From contig CM060709.1 of the NCBI GenBank assembly GCA_030686995.1, forward strand, positions 305,328,357 to 305,392,356: 64,000 nt of DNA, given 5' to 3'. This document shows, piece by piece, positions 43,904 through 55,774 of this stretch (position 1 is its first letter; each line of letters opens with the position of its first letter). The stretch comes from Artemisia argyi (lineage: Eukaryota; Streptophyta; Magnoliopsida; Asterales; Asteraceae). Under the pieces are notes generated by a model. The model was not told the origin of the DNA, made no database searches, and saw nothing but the letters and a program-made list of their open reading frames with translations. A program made the position numbers and the translations under genes.

Positions 43904-44113
43904 CTAAATGCAATGCGTGTAGGTGAAGATATTTTTTTGTTTTATTAAGAAATTACAAATAAAACCTTATGTTTTATTAATTGTAATTCTTTAATTTACT
44001 ACTTGTATCTTAAGTTTTGCTACTTTGTGCATTTATATTATTATACATCATGCATCATAATTTGTACATTACTCTTCAGTCTCTCTCATATGAGAAGAGC
44101 ATCTTTCATACAT

Positions 44114-46688
44114 CATGCATCATAACTTGTTTATTATTATGTAAGACATGTTTATAAACCGAAAAGGGTAATCTTTGAATAGAAAAATAATATGGACTAA
44201 ATAAATGGCAAAATTGTTTTGGTTTTAAGAGTTTAAATTTCAAATGATTGGTTGATTGATGTTTTTGTACGTAATGGTTAACTAGGCCCGACCGAAGTTT
44301 ACACACTACAAGATGGGTATAAGGTTGGCTTCGCATTAAATTGTGGCCTTAGATAGACAACATTCTGTCTTAACGCTCGTTTGTGTGTAAATTAGACTTA
44401 CCGAACAACCACTACATGTACACTATCATCTTAAGGGCGAATTCACCACAATTCCACAATGATTATCCGAAACACTAATCCTTAGGGCTTATGCAAATGT
44501 GCGATATAAGTGGACGATAATTGTTGGTAATTCTTTAATAGGTGAACCCGATACCTCAATCAAAACTTTGCTATTTTACTCTTAGTGAATTGGTAATAAA
44601 AATGTTTTATAAAACAATGTTATGAAGTTGTATGCATGCTTCTTCATACAATATTTTGATTACACGTCAAAATTAATACCTTTATAAAATTAAGTCGAAT
44701 GCCATCTAATTAAGAACACTTGAAGTTGTAGTTTACGTCATGTGAGACCTTGGCTAGATTGCAATGGAGAGGTAAATTTCATAATTTCATTGCTAGCAGA
44801 TCAACTGATGTAATGGAATTATGGGTTTGCACTTTTTAAGTTAGACGACTAAAATTGAGTAGGAAGTGAGAGCTTGGACTCAAGGCATTAGATGGGAATG
44901 AAACATGCTTACATTACAAAGGTTTTGTTAATGTAAATCCCATAATAATCTAGGAATTGCAATATGATATTGGCAATTATTGTTCGACAATTACCTTGTT
45001 GAATACTATCATTACTAGCAGATCAACTGATGTAATGGTACTATGTCAATTAGGATCCTAGCTTTACGAAAATACTATGGTTTATATGAATATTTACCAA
45101 TGGGTATTTTATTTTCTTAAAGATCTAATTATCGAAAATACTGAAATTGAATTTTGTAATTCGTTTTAATGTATTAATGCAACGTTCAAACCGTAAACGC
45201 ACTTTGGGCTTTGGTAAATTGATTCCGTTCTGTTTTCAAACAAATGTTTGATTAAGAAATATTTACTTAAAAAACAAAAGAAGTCTCCTTTCTATGAAAG
45301 AAGAGAGAGATACAATCCTACTTCTTTTCATGAATGAAAAGGATAATAGGAATATTAGATATGTCTAAATTATAATATAACTCATAGCAAATTTTTTTTA
45401 ATAGTTAAGAAAATTGCGAATATTTTTCATATGGATTTTATCATCCTCATTCGGTGATTAAATTCTTAGTAACAAATATGATATTTGGTTAACAGAAAAT
45501 TATGTATGACATTTTATGAGTTATTAAAATTAAAAGCTAGACTAATTACCGCAAAATGTTTAAAAACAAACTAGTTGTTTTGACTATTTTAAAGGTACTA
45601 CATACATTGTAGGATGATAGACCTATTAAGGAAGAAATTGCATGCCCAATTTTTCAAGTTAATAGCATTTGGTGGATAGTCCATCATTTATATAGTAGGA
45701 TACACTCTTTAGTGCATAAGTAATTGTTATGTATGGACATTCAAGGTGTAGGAAAGTTAAAAGCACACTATTTTCTTTCACTGGATATGAAACACTTACA
45801 ATGTTGTCAAATTCAGTGGGAGTATTGTGTACTTATTACTGAATAAGGAATTATTGTAATGATCTTTAATTCAGTGGGAGTTACAAGCTTTGACATCTTG
45901 GTAGCTAAAGATAATTACTTTCCAAGTGTAGACACTCATACTTTTAAGGATAGTCTTGTACGTTTCCTTACTAGACATTATTGTTCTACAACTACTTGTT
46001 ATGCTAAAATCTATGACACAATCATATTGATCACATAAACAAATGCATGGCGTGTTGTTTATTAAATATATGAGGTTGTTTCATGCACAAGTGGGAGAAA
46101 TGTTATCTTTAATGTGTGCAAGAAACAACTCATAAAGATATGATTTAATAGATTCTCTTGACTGCAAGGTAAAAGAATAACGTTCTAATATGAATTATAC
46201 TAATCTAATTCAAGAAACACTTTGTGTTACAATTTATGTTATGTGAGAGCTTAGCTAGATTGCAACAACAAGGTGAATTTCATATTTTCATTACTAGCAG
46301 ATCAACTGATCTAATTGAACTATGAGAATTTTCAGTTTCTAAATTAGATACCTATTAGAACATGTGTCAATATGATATCAAGACTGTTAATACAAATATC
46401 GCCTAAAAACGTTATTTATATTTTACGATCTTTGCTAAGTTTTGTTAATGACAAAGTATGAAGTTTAGCTATAAGTAAATCATCACTTTAAGTGTTTAAG
46501 TCTTGTTTAACTAAGGTTTGAATTTCCTTTTAAACAAAACATTGTTTTTATTTCTTAAACTAGAAAGTGTCTTGTCACATCACATTTATTTCTTAATATA
46601 GTAAGGTCACATCACATTTAGGGCAAGCTTTGTCAATATACATTTATGGTAAGAAGTGTGTTTGACTTACTAAGTGGTTGCTTGCAAG
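44114..46688. other. Decayed retroelement-like DNA, no gene
   Basis: No coding frame. A ~110-bp segment occurs twice (about 44715-44822 and 46208-46322), each ending in CTAGCAGATCAACTGAT; a third, shorter copy lies at 45015. AAGTGGGAG/TCAGTGGGAG words near 45815, 45872 and 46089 resemble Copia polypurine tracts. This is probably old Copia-type sequence into which the Ty3/Gypsy element later inserted. Confidence 0.4.
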
Positions 46689-46693
46689 TTTAG

Positions 46694-49395
46694 TGTGACA
46701 TTTCTAAAAATTTCAAATCAATTATTTTAATGGTTTATTATTTAAATAATCTATTTTAATTTATTTACTTAGTCGGAAGATATCCGCGTACATTTAAATA
46801 AATTCTATCGCGACTAGACTATGCTCAGTCTACGTTTTCTATGCTCCATTGTTGTATTTCAATCCTATTTTAAAGTCACAATCCATTTTTTTTTCATTTT
46901 TACGTCCACTTTTATTTTTATCGCGCGGTTTAAATTCGTGTTCCACGTTTTAACCTCAAATAAATCCTCCGATAATCTCATCACTCATCTATATTTCAAA
47001 AATTCATCATGAAAACAAGTTTTAATATTTTCACAAGTTTTACACTTTATTTAGTACAGTTAAATTTTATTTCTAGCAAACTCGGTACCCGGTACCCCCC
47101 TAAAACTAATAATATCTACACTACACTACCTAAATTCTTACACAAATCTTACACAAACCCTTTTTCTCCTCACTTTTCCACCTCTTTTCCCGCCCCCCCC
47201 CCCCCCCCCCCCCCCCTTTACCTAAACACTTACACCTTTGACAAAATACTACTAACTCAATAATGCGTATCTAACATTTCTTTTACTTCACTCAATCCTT
47301 CCTCTCACACACTAACAAAAATTTTCACTCTTTTGCTCTCTTTTCCTACCATTTGGCTGCTACAACCATTGAAGAAGGAGGAGATCAAGATTTATCAAAT
47401 ATATAAAAATCTAGTTTACTTCTTGTTCTAGTTTTGAAATAAAAACTAGGAAGTATTAGGAAACCTTGTTACCTTAAACCTCATCATCTCACTTGTAAGC
47501 TTCAAGTTATATTTTTCATCTTTTCATACTTCCATTTATTCACTATCTTGATGTATTTGAACATTATATAAGTTATAATGCTTAGTTAAGCTTGGTACTT
47601 AAGTTAGAAAACCTTAAAACAATAGAAAGGCTAAACATGAAACTGTATTTTTTTTTTTTGATCCGTGTATAAAAGTATTAAACTGCTCTAATCAGTAGAC
47701 AATGGACATAAACTAAAAATATGTAGTTGTAGCCCTATGTCTTGTGGTCATTTTGACGGGTATTTCGTCGAATAACTCCTTACGATGATTAAACTAAAAT
47801 TATTTTGGTGAAACTAGTCACAATCTGAGCAACAGATTTAAAACGTGAAAAAGTCATTTTTTTTGTATATAACCCTCTGTTACTCAAAGAATAAAAGTTT
47901 TATAGGACATCTTAACTTAAACGTGTCCGAAAACGGGGAATAAATCGGGTTAGTAAAACTCTAGATATCGCACTTTTCGTGAGACCATTGAAAATTTGAA
48001 AGCTGAATGGATTGATTGTTTGATTAAATGGACTGTTTTACTAAGGTTATGTAATTTTTGACCAAGTGGGACCCACAAATCTCGTTAGTACAGAAGTAGA
48101 CCTTTCCGGGGATATAAAGAACGAGACTTGTGGACTTACGGTTTGCAAATGGTGATTTTTCTAAACCTAGACAAGTTATTAAATTTTTAACAGCCCTAGG
48201 TATAAAATGAGTATAAAGTGTTTTACACTTTATAATGTTGGACCTTTAAAACATTTTGAACCCCTTAATATATTTTTGAACCCTTAGGCTTAAAGTGAAC
48301 CTTTTTGACCAAAAACTTGACCCATGGACTAAATTTGAACCTTAGAATTAATTTGAACTTTTAAATTGCAATTGAACTTGGGGTCAAATGTAAGTTTCAT
48401 ACTTATATAAATGCAAGAGTATATTTTTGGATAATTTGTAGGTAATTTAACTAAAACCTTGTGATGTATCTAGGAATATTGTACCAAGCTTAAGTAAGAT
48501 CGTAATCTGTATATAACCAAAAGTACATCGATATCTATTTTCATAAACTAAGACAACATATATTAATTAGGTTCCTCGTAGAGCTTTTGCGGCTATTCCT
48601 TCACTTGCTTGTTCATTGCTATTTTCTTTGCTCTCGGTGAGTTCATAGCCTCGCCTTTACTTACTTAAATGTTTTATAAACCTCGCGAGTGGGATACATG
48701 CTAGTTTTTATAAACTGAATACAAGTAGTTTTTGGTATGCTGGACCCGATTACGTGATTATAGTGATTGAATGCTTCTTGCCAATTAAGTCCCCACTATG
48801 AACCGTTAATTCCGTAAGGAAACGCTATTATTATGGATATGCATATTAGGCTTGGCCGGCCTTGACTGGGTACGGTCACATAATCTTGAGAGTTTAGGAT
48901 AAACTGGCAATTTTTACCTAGGGGCACAAAATCATGGTTAAGGTTTCGGTTTCATAATTCTCAATACTATAATCAGATAAACCGACATGTAATTGCAATA
49001 CTTGTCGCCCGATAAATAATGCTTGTATTCAACTGCTTACTTATTAAACTCTATGATTTCACTCAACTTTATGTTGACTTTTTAGCATGTTTATCTCAGG
49101 TCCATAAGTAACTTCAACTTGGATGGGCGGCGCAAAGAATGGATATCTACTTGATGGCCCATGTTTAAATAAAAACTTTTCATTCGATAATGTTCAAAAT
49201 TTTCAAACTTATGTAACTTGGTACTATGTAAAAACCTTTTGGGATCTTTGTTGACTCTGATAATTATCGAATGTGAAGTAAGAACTTTTATTAATAACGA
49301 CTTGTTTTAAAGTTGTTTACTATATTTGTACAATGTGATTGATGTATAGCACCCCATGTCCCTTTCCGCTGCGATCCTAAAATGGGGGTGTTATA
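46694..49395 (+). repeat. 5' LTR of the Ty3/Gypsy element
   Basis: 2702 bp. It contains a C homopolymer (about 47193-47215). Relative to the 3' LTR it has ~200 extra bp around 47619-47829. The LTR pair otherwise differs by scattered single bases. Confidence 0.9.
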
Positions 49396-49398
49396 GAT

Positions 49399-49410
49399 TG
49401 GTACCAGAGC
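49399..49410 (+). promoter_or_regulatory. Primer-binding site (initiator-Met tRNA type)
   Basis: TGGTACCAGAGC, three bases after the LTR; one mismatch from the usual plant initiator-Met tRNA complement. Confidence 0.85.
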
Positions 49411-49566
49411 ACAAATTATAGTGAACTAGGTCTTTTTGTTCTAAAAACCTAGACTATAATCATAAACATTTTATTATTATTATTATTATTATTTTAAATC
49501 ATGAGCTTCCATCATCTTGTCCGATATCCATGCGCGCCTACTCCTGAGCTTCCTATTTTCTCCCTC

Positions 49567-49638
<72 letters not shown>

Positions 49639-49918
49639 TAATCATGCTATTCTAAAAATAGTTATAAGCACTATAATTATTTCCTATCTTCTTCGATAAT
49701 CCGTAAAATATCACTCCTTTTATATGCACATTATGCACTTGTTAAATTTTTATGCTATTTATGAGCATTATGAACTTCCATCCGGAAATTTATACATATC
49801 TCTTTGATTGGGCCGTTGTTATACGTATGCACATAACAAATGTTATCATTTGTACATGTAATGTTTATTGATTATTTTGCTTATTTATAAAGCATCACTA
49901 TTTGTTCACTTACTTACA

Positions 49919-49995
<77 letters not shown>

Positions 49996-50049
49996 ATAAT
50001 ATTTCTATTCTTATTCTAATTATATGTATATATGATTTTCAGATTTGTC
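49411..50049. other. Retrotransposon leader with two (AT)n runs
   Basis: AT dinucleotide runs at about 49567-49636 and 49921-49992 in untranslated leader sequence. Confidence 0.8.
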
Positions 50050-50970
50050 ATGGCACATTTACTTCCTCCTGATCACGAGGTAGACATCCAAGAGATCGAG
50101 CCCGCTCAACCTGAGCTTGCACAGGCTCAACATCTACCTCCACTACCGAATCACATTCATCCAAACATCGATGAAGAAAACCAAGATGAAGAAGAAGAGC
50201 CATTTGAAGATGATGAAGATGATATATTGATACTTCAAGATGTAAGTTCCGACGAAGAGATGAATGAACCCGAACTAATCTATCCTTATGCAGCACCGGG
50301 TTCACCTTATCCACCCTCTTCACCGGACACTTCTTCCGATTCTGAGCCTAAACCCGAAGAAGTTGCTACTGTAGGTAGTATTACACAGGTGCCACTTACA
50401 GGACGTAGATTTCCTCGTAGTATCCATGAAAGGGGTGGATCATCTTCAGCTGCTCCTATCACTTATGAGCTTGAGGATCTAGTACCCGGGACCATGAGGA
50501 GAATTATAGACTCTCTTTATGGAAAGGTTATGGTGTTAGAAAGGCAAATGATGGCGAGAGAAACGGAAGGGGAATGTTCTTTATCTAGGGATAAGCTTGT
50601 GCATAAGCGTATGGATTTACTAGATTTTGATTTGGGTGTGGTAGAGCACCAACAAGATGAGACTAAGCGCGAGGTGAAAGTATTGGGTAAACATGTTCGA
50701 GAGTTAGATGATGTGGGTGTAAGGGTTGAAAACAAGAAGTTGAAGCATGAGTTGGGAGATGTTAGGTTGTCCCACACATTTGACCGTATGAAAAATGAGC
50801 GCCTTGAGAGGGATCTTTACGAGTTGAGGTGTTGGACTTACGCTCACTGGGGAGATATGATTCGATTGGGGTATGTTGAGGAGAGGTCTTATGTGGCCAC
50901 AGATGTATTAGCAGTGTATGGAGAGACCCCACCGCCCAAGCCAAATGAATCACCCCGCGACCCTCAGTAG
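50050..50970 (+). CDS. Extra open frame between 5' LTR and gag
   Basis: 306 residues, intact. Starting at MAHLLPPDHEVD, it has a very acidic zone (about residues 45-75, many Asp/Glu), a Pro/Ser-rich segment and a C-terminal half (about 150-270) rich in Leu/Glu/Lys/Arg heptads, consistent with a coiled coil. I recognise no enzymatic motif. It stays open while the neighbouring gag-pol has four stops. Additional frames before gag are known in some plant Ty3/Gypsy lineages, with unclear roles. Confidence 0.6.
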   Translation: MAHLLPPDHEVDIQEIEPAQPELAQAQHLPPLPNHIHPNIDEENQDEEEEPFEDDEDDILILQDVSSDEEMNEPELIYPYAAPGSPYPPSSPDTSSDSEPKPEEVATVGSITQVPLTGRRFPRSIHERGGSSSAAPITYELEDLVPGTMRRIIDSLYGKVMVLERQMMARETEGECSLSRDKLVHKRMDLLDFDLGVVEHQQDETKREVKVLGKHVRELDDVGVRVENKKLKHELGDVRLSHTFDRMKNERLERDLYELRCWTYAHWGDMIRLGYVEERSYVATDVLAVYGETPPPKPNESPRDPQ

Positions 50971-51252
50971 TTTATGTACTTTGTTGTTCTCTTGTTGTAT
51001 TTCGTTGTTGTACTTCTACTTTGTAAATTACTATCAGTTAGTAACTAGTATCGTTGAATGTAATGACTTCGTCAAATTTTGTAATACAATCCAACAATGT
51101 ATTAATCTTTTGTAATGAATGATGAAGTTATATTCCTTTAATTCTACTCTATATTGTTGTGATATTTTTCATATTCAATTTACTCATGTTTGAATATATC
51201 TATATCATTGTATGATTACTCATAAAAAATTTTCTTGTGTTATGATAGAATC
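50971..51252. other. Gap between extra frame and gag
   Basis: AT-rich, about 280 bp, no coding signal. Confidence 0.5.
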
Positions 51253-54200
51253 ATGCCACCGAAGAAAATGTCTGATGCAGCTATTCGAAAGCTAGTCGCT
51301 GACAGTATAGCCCAGGCTATAGCCGAGGATCGTGCTACAAGGGAAAATGACACTGGGGCTGCCGGTGGCGGTGCTGGAGCCGCTGGGGCTGCAGCTGGTG
51401 GTGTAGTGCGTGGTTGCACTTATAAACAATTTCTGGGTTATGGACCAACTAAATTTAAAGGAAATGAAGGGGCAGTTGCATTGACACGCTGGTTTGAAAG
51501 TATTGAAGACACATTCATACTCAGTGACTGCTCAGAGAACTGCAAGGTCATGTACGCCGTGGGTACTATGTTAGATTATGCTAAGTCATGGTGGAATTCG
51601 TATGCTCAGCCTATCGGGATAGAAAAAGCCTATGAAACCACCTGGACTGATTTCAAGAAAATGGCGATCAATAAGTTCTGTCCCCGTAGTGAAATAAGGT
51701 TGCTTGAAACCGAGTTTTATGATCTTAAAGTGAAAGGTTATGATATCAAAACTTATATTCGAAGGTTTCAAGAGCTAAAAGTCTTATGTCCTAGTATGGT
51801 TCCGGATTTCGAAAAGGAAATGGAAGCTTTTGTTAAAGGTCTTCCGCGAAGCATCAAAAGAAGTGTGACATCCTCTAATCCACAAACTCTAGATATGGCT
51901 ATTCGTATGACTCAAAAACTTATGGCTCAAGTGGTGGAGTATGGAACAATTCAAAATGCTAACAACAATAACAACAACTAACAGAACAAAAGAAAATGGG
52001 ATGATGAAAAGAAAGGGTATAACAACAACAACAACCAGGGCCGCAACAATGATCATCATCATCAGCAAAATAGAAGACAAGAGAATGTTAGGGCAATGAC
52101 TGATGCTCGAACCGGGAAAGGTGGATATGCTGGTCCCCATCCTTACTGTAATCGCTGCAAGAAGCATCACACTGGCCACTGTACCGCGATATGTACCAAA
52201 TGTGGAAAGCAGGGTCATGAGGTGACAAGCTATAGGATTAAGGCTACTGGTGCTAATACACAGCCGATCGTAACTTGCTATGGTTGTGGGGAAAAAGGGC
52301 ACTACAGCAACAAATGCCCGAATAAGAAGAATAATCAGACTGGGGATGCTTGTGGTCGAGTGTATGTGATGGGGGAGCAACAAGGCCCGAATGTCGTGAC
52401 GGGTACGTTTCTACTTGATAATCGTTATGCTAAAGTTTTATTTGATTCGGTTTTAGACAAGAGCTTTGTGTCCACTAGTTTTAGTGCATTGATAAATATT
52501 AACCCGATTAAGTTAAACTATAATTATGAAGTAGAATTAGCCGATGGGAAATTGGTTAGTACCAACACTATTCTAAGGGATTGTACCATAAATCTAGCGA
52601 ACCACCCATTTAGTATTGACCTCATGCCAATTGAACTTGGGACTTTTGATGTCATTATTGGAATGGACTGGTTATCCGATCGAAAGGCGGTTATTGTTTG
52701 TAGTGAAAAGATTGTTCGTATTCCACACAACAACAAAATATTAACAATCAAAGGCGATAGAGACGCTTCCCAATTAAAAATCATATCTCGTATTAAAGCC
52801 CAAAGGTACATTGAGCAAGGGTGCCAGATGTATTTGGCACAAGTGACAGAGAAAGAATCAGTTGAAAGACGATTAGAAGATGTGCCCATTGTCCGTGATT
52901 TTCCGGAAGTGTTTCCCGAAGAATTACCAGGGCTTCCACCACTTCGACAAGTAGAGTTCCGGATTGATTTAGTGCCTGGTGCTGCACCTGTGGCACGTGC
53001 ACCTTATCGGTTGGCACCATCAGAAATGAAGGAGCTATCGGAGCAACTACAAGAACTGTCGGAGAAAGGATTTATTCGGCCGAGTTCGTCGCCTTGGGGT
53101 GCTCCGGTGCTGTTTGTGAAGAAGAAAGACGGATCCTTTCGTATGTGTATCGATTACCGTGAGCTTAACAAGTTGACGATCAAAAATCGTTATCCACTTC
53201 CAAGAATTGACGATTTGTTTGACCAACTTCAAGGCTCAAGTGTATATTCCAAGATTGACCTTCGATCAGGTTACCATCAACTCCGTATCCGAGAAGAAGA
53301 CACTCCAATTACTGCATTTAGAACTCGTTATGGTCATTACGAATTTCAAGTGATGCCGTTTGGGTTGACCAATGCACCTGCAATATTCATGGATTTGATG
53401 AATCGAGTATGCAAGCCATACCTCGACAAGTTTGTAATTGTGTTTATTGATAACATTTTGATTTACTCCAAGAACAAAGAAGAACATGAGGAACACTTGA
53501 AGATTGTTTTGGAGTTACTCAAGAAAGAGCAATTGTATGCCAAGTTCGCGAAATGTGAATTTTGGCTAGAATCTGTACAATTTCTCGGCCATGTGATCAA
53601 TAGTAAAGGTGTTCATGTAGATCCATCGAAGATTGAAGCCATCCAGAATTGGGCTCCGCCAACAACAGCAACTGAAGTGAGGCAATTCTTAGGACTTACT
53701 GGTTATTATCGAAGATTCATCGAAGGTTTTTCTTTAATAGCCAAACCTCTTACCAAGTTGACCGAGAAGAATAAGAAGTATGTGTGGGGTAAAGATGAAG
53801 ACGAGGCTTTCCAAATACTGAAACAAAAACTTTGTAGCGCGCCTATCTTAGCACTACCGGATGGGGCAGAAGATTTTGTGGTCTATTGTGACGCCTCGAT
53901 CAAAGGTTTTGGAGCAGTGCTGATGCAGCGACAAAAAGTCATAGCATATGCTTCTTGACAATTGAGAAAACATGAAGAAAACTATATGACCCGTGATTTA
54001 GAATTGGGTGCGGTGGTTTTTGCTCTTAGATTATGGAGACACTACTTGTACGGTACGAAGTGCACGGTGTATACCGACCACAAAAGCCTCCAATACATCC
54101 TTGACCAAAAAGAGCTTAATATGAGACAACGTAGATGGATTGAACTCCTAAGTGACTATGATTGCGACATCCATTATCACCCTGGAAAAGCCAATGTGGT

Positions 54201-55740
54201 GGCTGATGCCTTAAGCCGAAAAGAAAGAGAAAAACCATTGCGGGTCAGATCGTTGGTAATGACAACCACGATTCTCCCCAAGTTACCGGAACAAATTCTC
54301 GAGGCTCAAGAGGAAGCAATGAAAGAAGAAAATGTGAAAGCCGAAAATCTAGGAAGGGGGATCAAACCAATATTTGAAACTCGCCCTAACGGAACCAGAT
54401 GTTTTGATAAACGTGTTTGGGTACCGCTGTTTGGAGGTTTGAGAGACTTAATCATGCATGAATCTCATAAATCCAAATACTCTATCCATCCGGGATCAGA
54501 TAAGATGTACCATGATATAAAGCAATTGTATTGGTGGCCGAATATGAAGGCTGAGATTGCCACCTATGTTGGCAAGTGTCTAACGTGTGCGAAGGTTAAA
54601 GCAGAACATCAAAAGCCAGCCGGATTTCTTCAACAACCTGAGATTCCTATTTGGAAATGGGAAAGAATCGCCATGGATTTCATCACTAAGCTCCCTAGAA
54701 CTCCAAGTGGGTATGATGCAATTTGGGTCATTGTGGATCGTTTGGACAAATCTGCTCATTTCCTACCAATAAAAGAAACCGACAGTATGGAGAAACTTGC
54801 TCAACTGTACTTAAAAGAGATTGTTTGTAGACATGGCGTGCCTATTTCGATCATATCCGACTGAGATAGCCGATTTACATCGGGATTCTGGAAGTCACTC
54901 CAGAAGGCCTTAGATACAAATTTGGATATGAGTACGGCGTACCACCCACAGACGGATGGTCAAAGCGAGAGAACAATACAGACTCTAGAAGACATGCTAA
55001 GGGCGTGTGTGATCGACTTTGGAAGTAGTTGGGATCGACATTTACCATTAGTCGAATTCTCCTACAACAATAGCTATCACGCAAGCATCAAGACTGCACC
55101 GTTCGAAGCTCTTTACGGGCGAAAGTGTAGATCACCAGTTTGCTGGAGTGAGGTTGGGGATAGTCAACTCACAGGGCCATAAATGATTCGTGAAACAACG
55201 GAGAAGATTGTCCAAATCAAGAACCGTTTGTTAACTGCTCGTAGTCGTCAGAAAAGCTATGCCGATATTAGACGCCGACCTTTGGAGTTTAATGTAGGTG
55301 ATAGAGTTATGCTCAAGGTTTCGCCATGGAAGGGTGTAATTCGTTTTGGTAAACGTGGGAAGCTAAGTCCACGATACATCAGACCATTCAAGATCATGGC
55401 TAGGGTTGGTCCAGTGGCGTACAAGTTAGAACTACCGGAAGAACTTCAAGGCATTCACAACACTTTTCACGTTTCTAATCTCAAAAAGTGTTTATCGGAT
55501 GAGAGTCTTATCATTCCATTAGAAGAACTTCGAATCGATGACAAGCTGCACTTCATAGAAGAACCAATAGAGATCATGGATCGTGAAGTGAAGCAACTCA
55601 AGCAAAGTCGCAACCCCATTGTTAAGGTTCGTTGGAACACCCGACGAGGACCTGAGTTCACATGGGAACGCGAAGACCAGATCAAGAGAAAGTATCCCCA
55701 TCTTTTCACGAGTGAACCGTCTGGAGTTAAAGCGAGCTGA
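51253..55740 (+). pseudogene. Ty3/Gypsy gag-pol, inactivated
   Basis: One continuous frame broken by in-frame stops at 51979, 53956, 54862 and 55180; no frameshift. Order: Gag (51253-51978), a CCHC knuckle that has lost its last Cys (about 52189), an intact CCHC knuckle ([14 protein letters not shown], about 52279), protease (about 52400-52700), reverse transcriptase (about 52960-53560), RNase H (53850-54220, YTDHKSL), integrase (HHCC zinc finger, core with MDFITKLP) and C-terminal chromodomain-like part. Catalytic damage: the protease D-S/T-G site reads FDSVLD, and the RT FIDD box reads FIDN. The element cannot make its own replication proteins. Confidence 0.95.
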
Positions 55741-55774
55741 GCTCCGAGACGGAGCTCTCTTAAGGGGTACGTAC

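Larger units (their letters stand above)
29042..44113. repeat. Segmental duplication, unit 2
   Basis: The second copy of the block described for 7804-27300, same orientation. Unit-2-only insertions: Helitron 29440-31552, Harbinger 35307-36739, LINE 37309-38689 and MITEs at 41888, 42872 and 43248. It has one large deletion, of oxidase gene B (junction near 41631). The two FAD2 coding regions differ by only about seven bases. Confidence 0.9.

Noticed and set aside
51889..53496. Minus-strand frames opposite gag-pol, including a hydrophobic 164-codon one
   Set aside because: Antisense shadows of the retrotransposon coding region.
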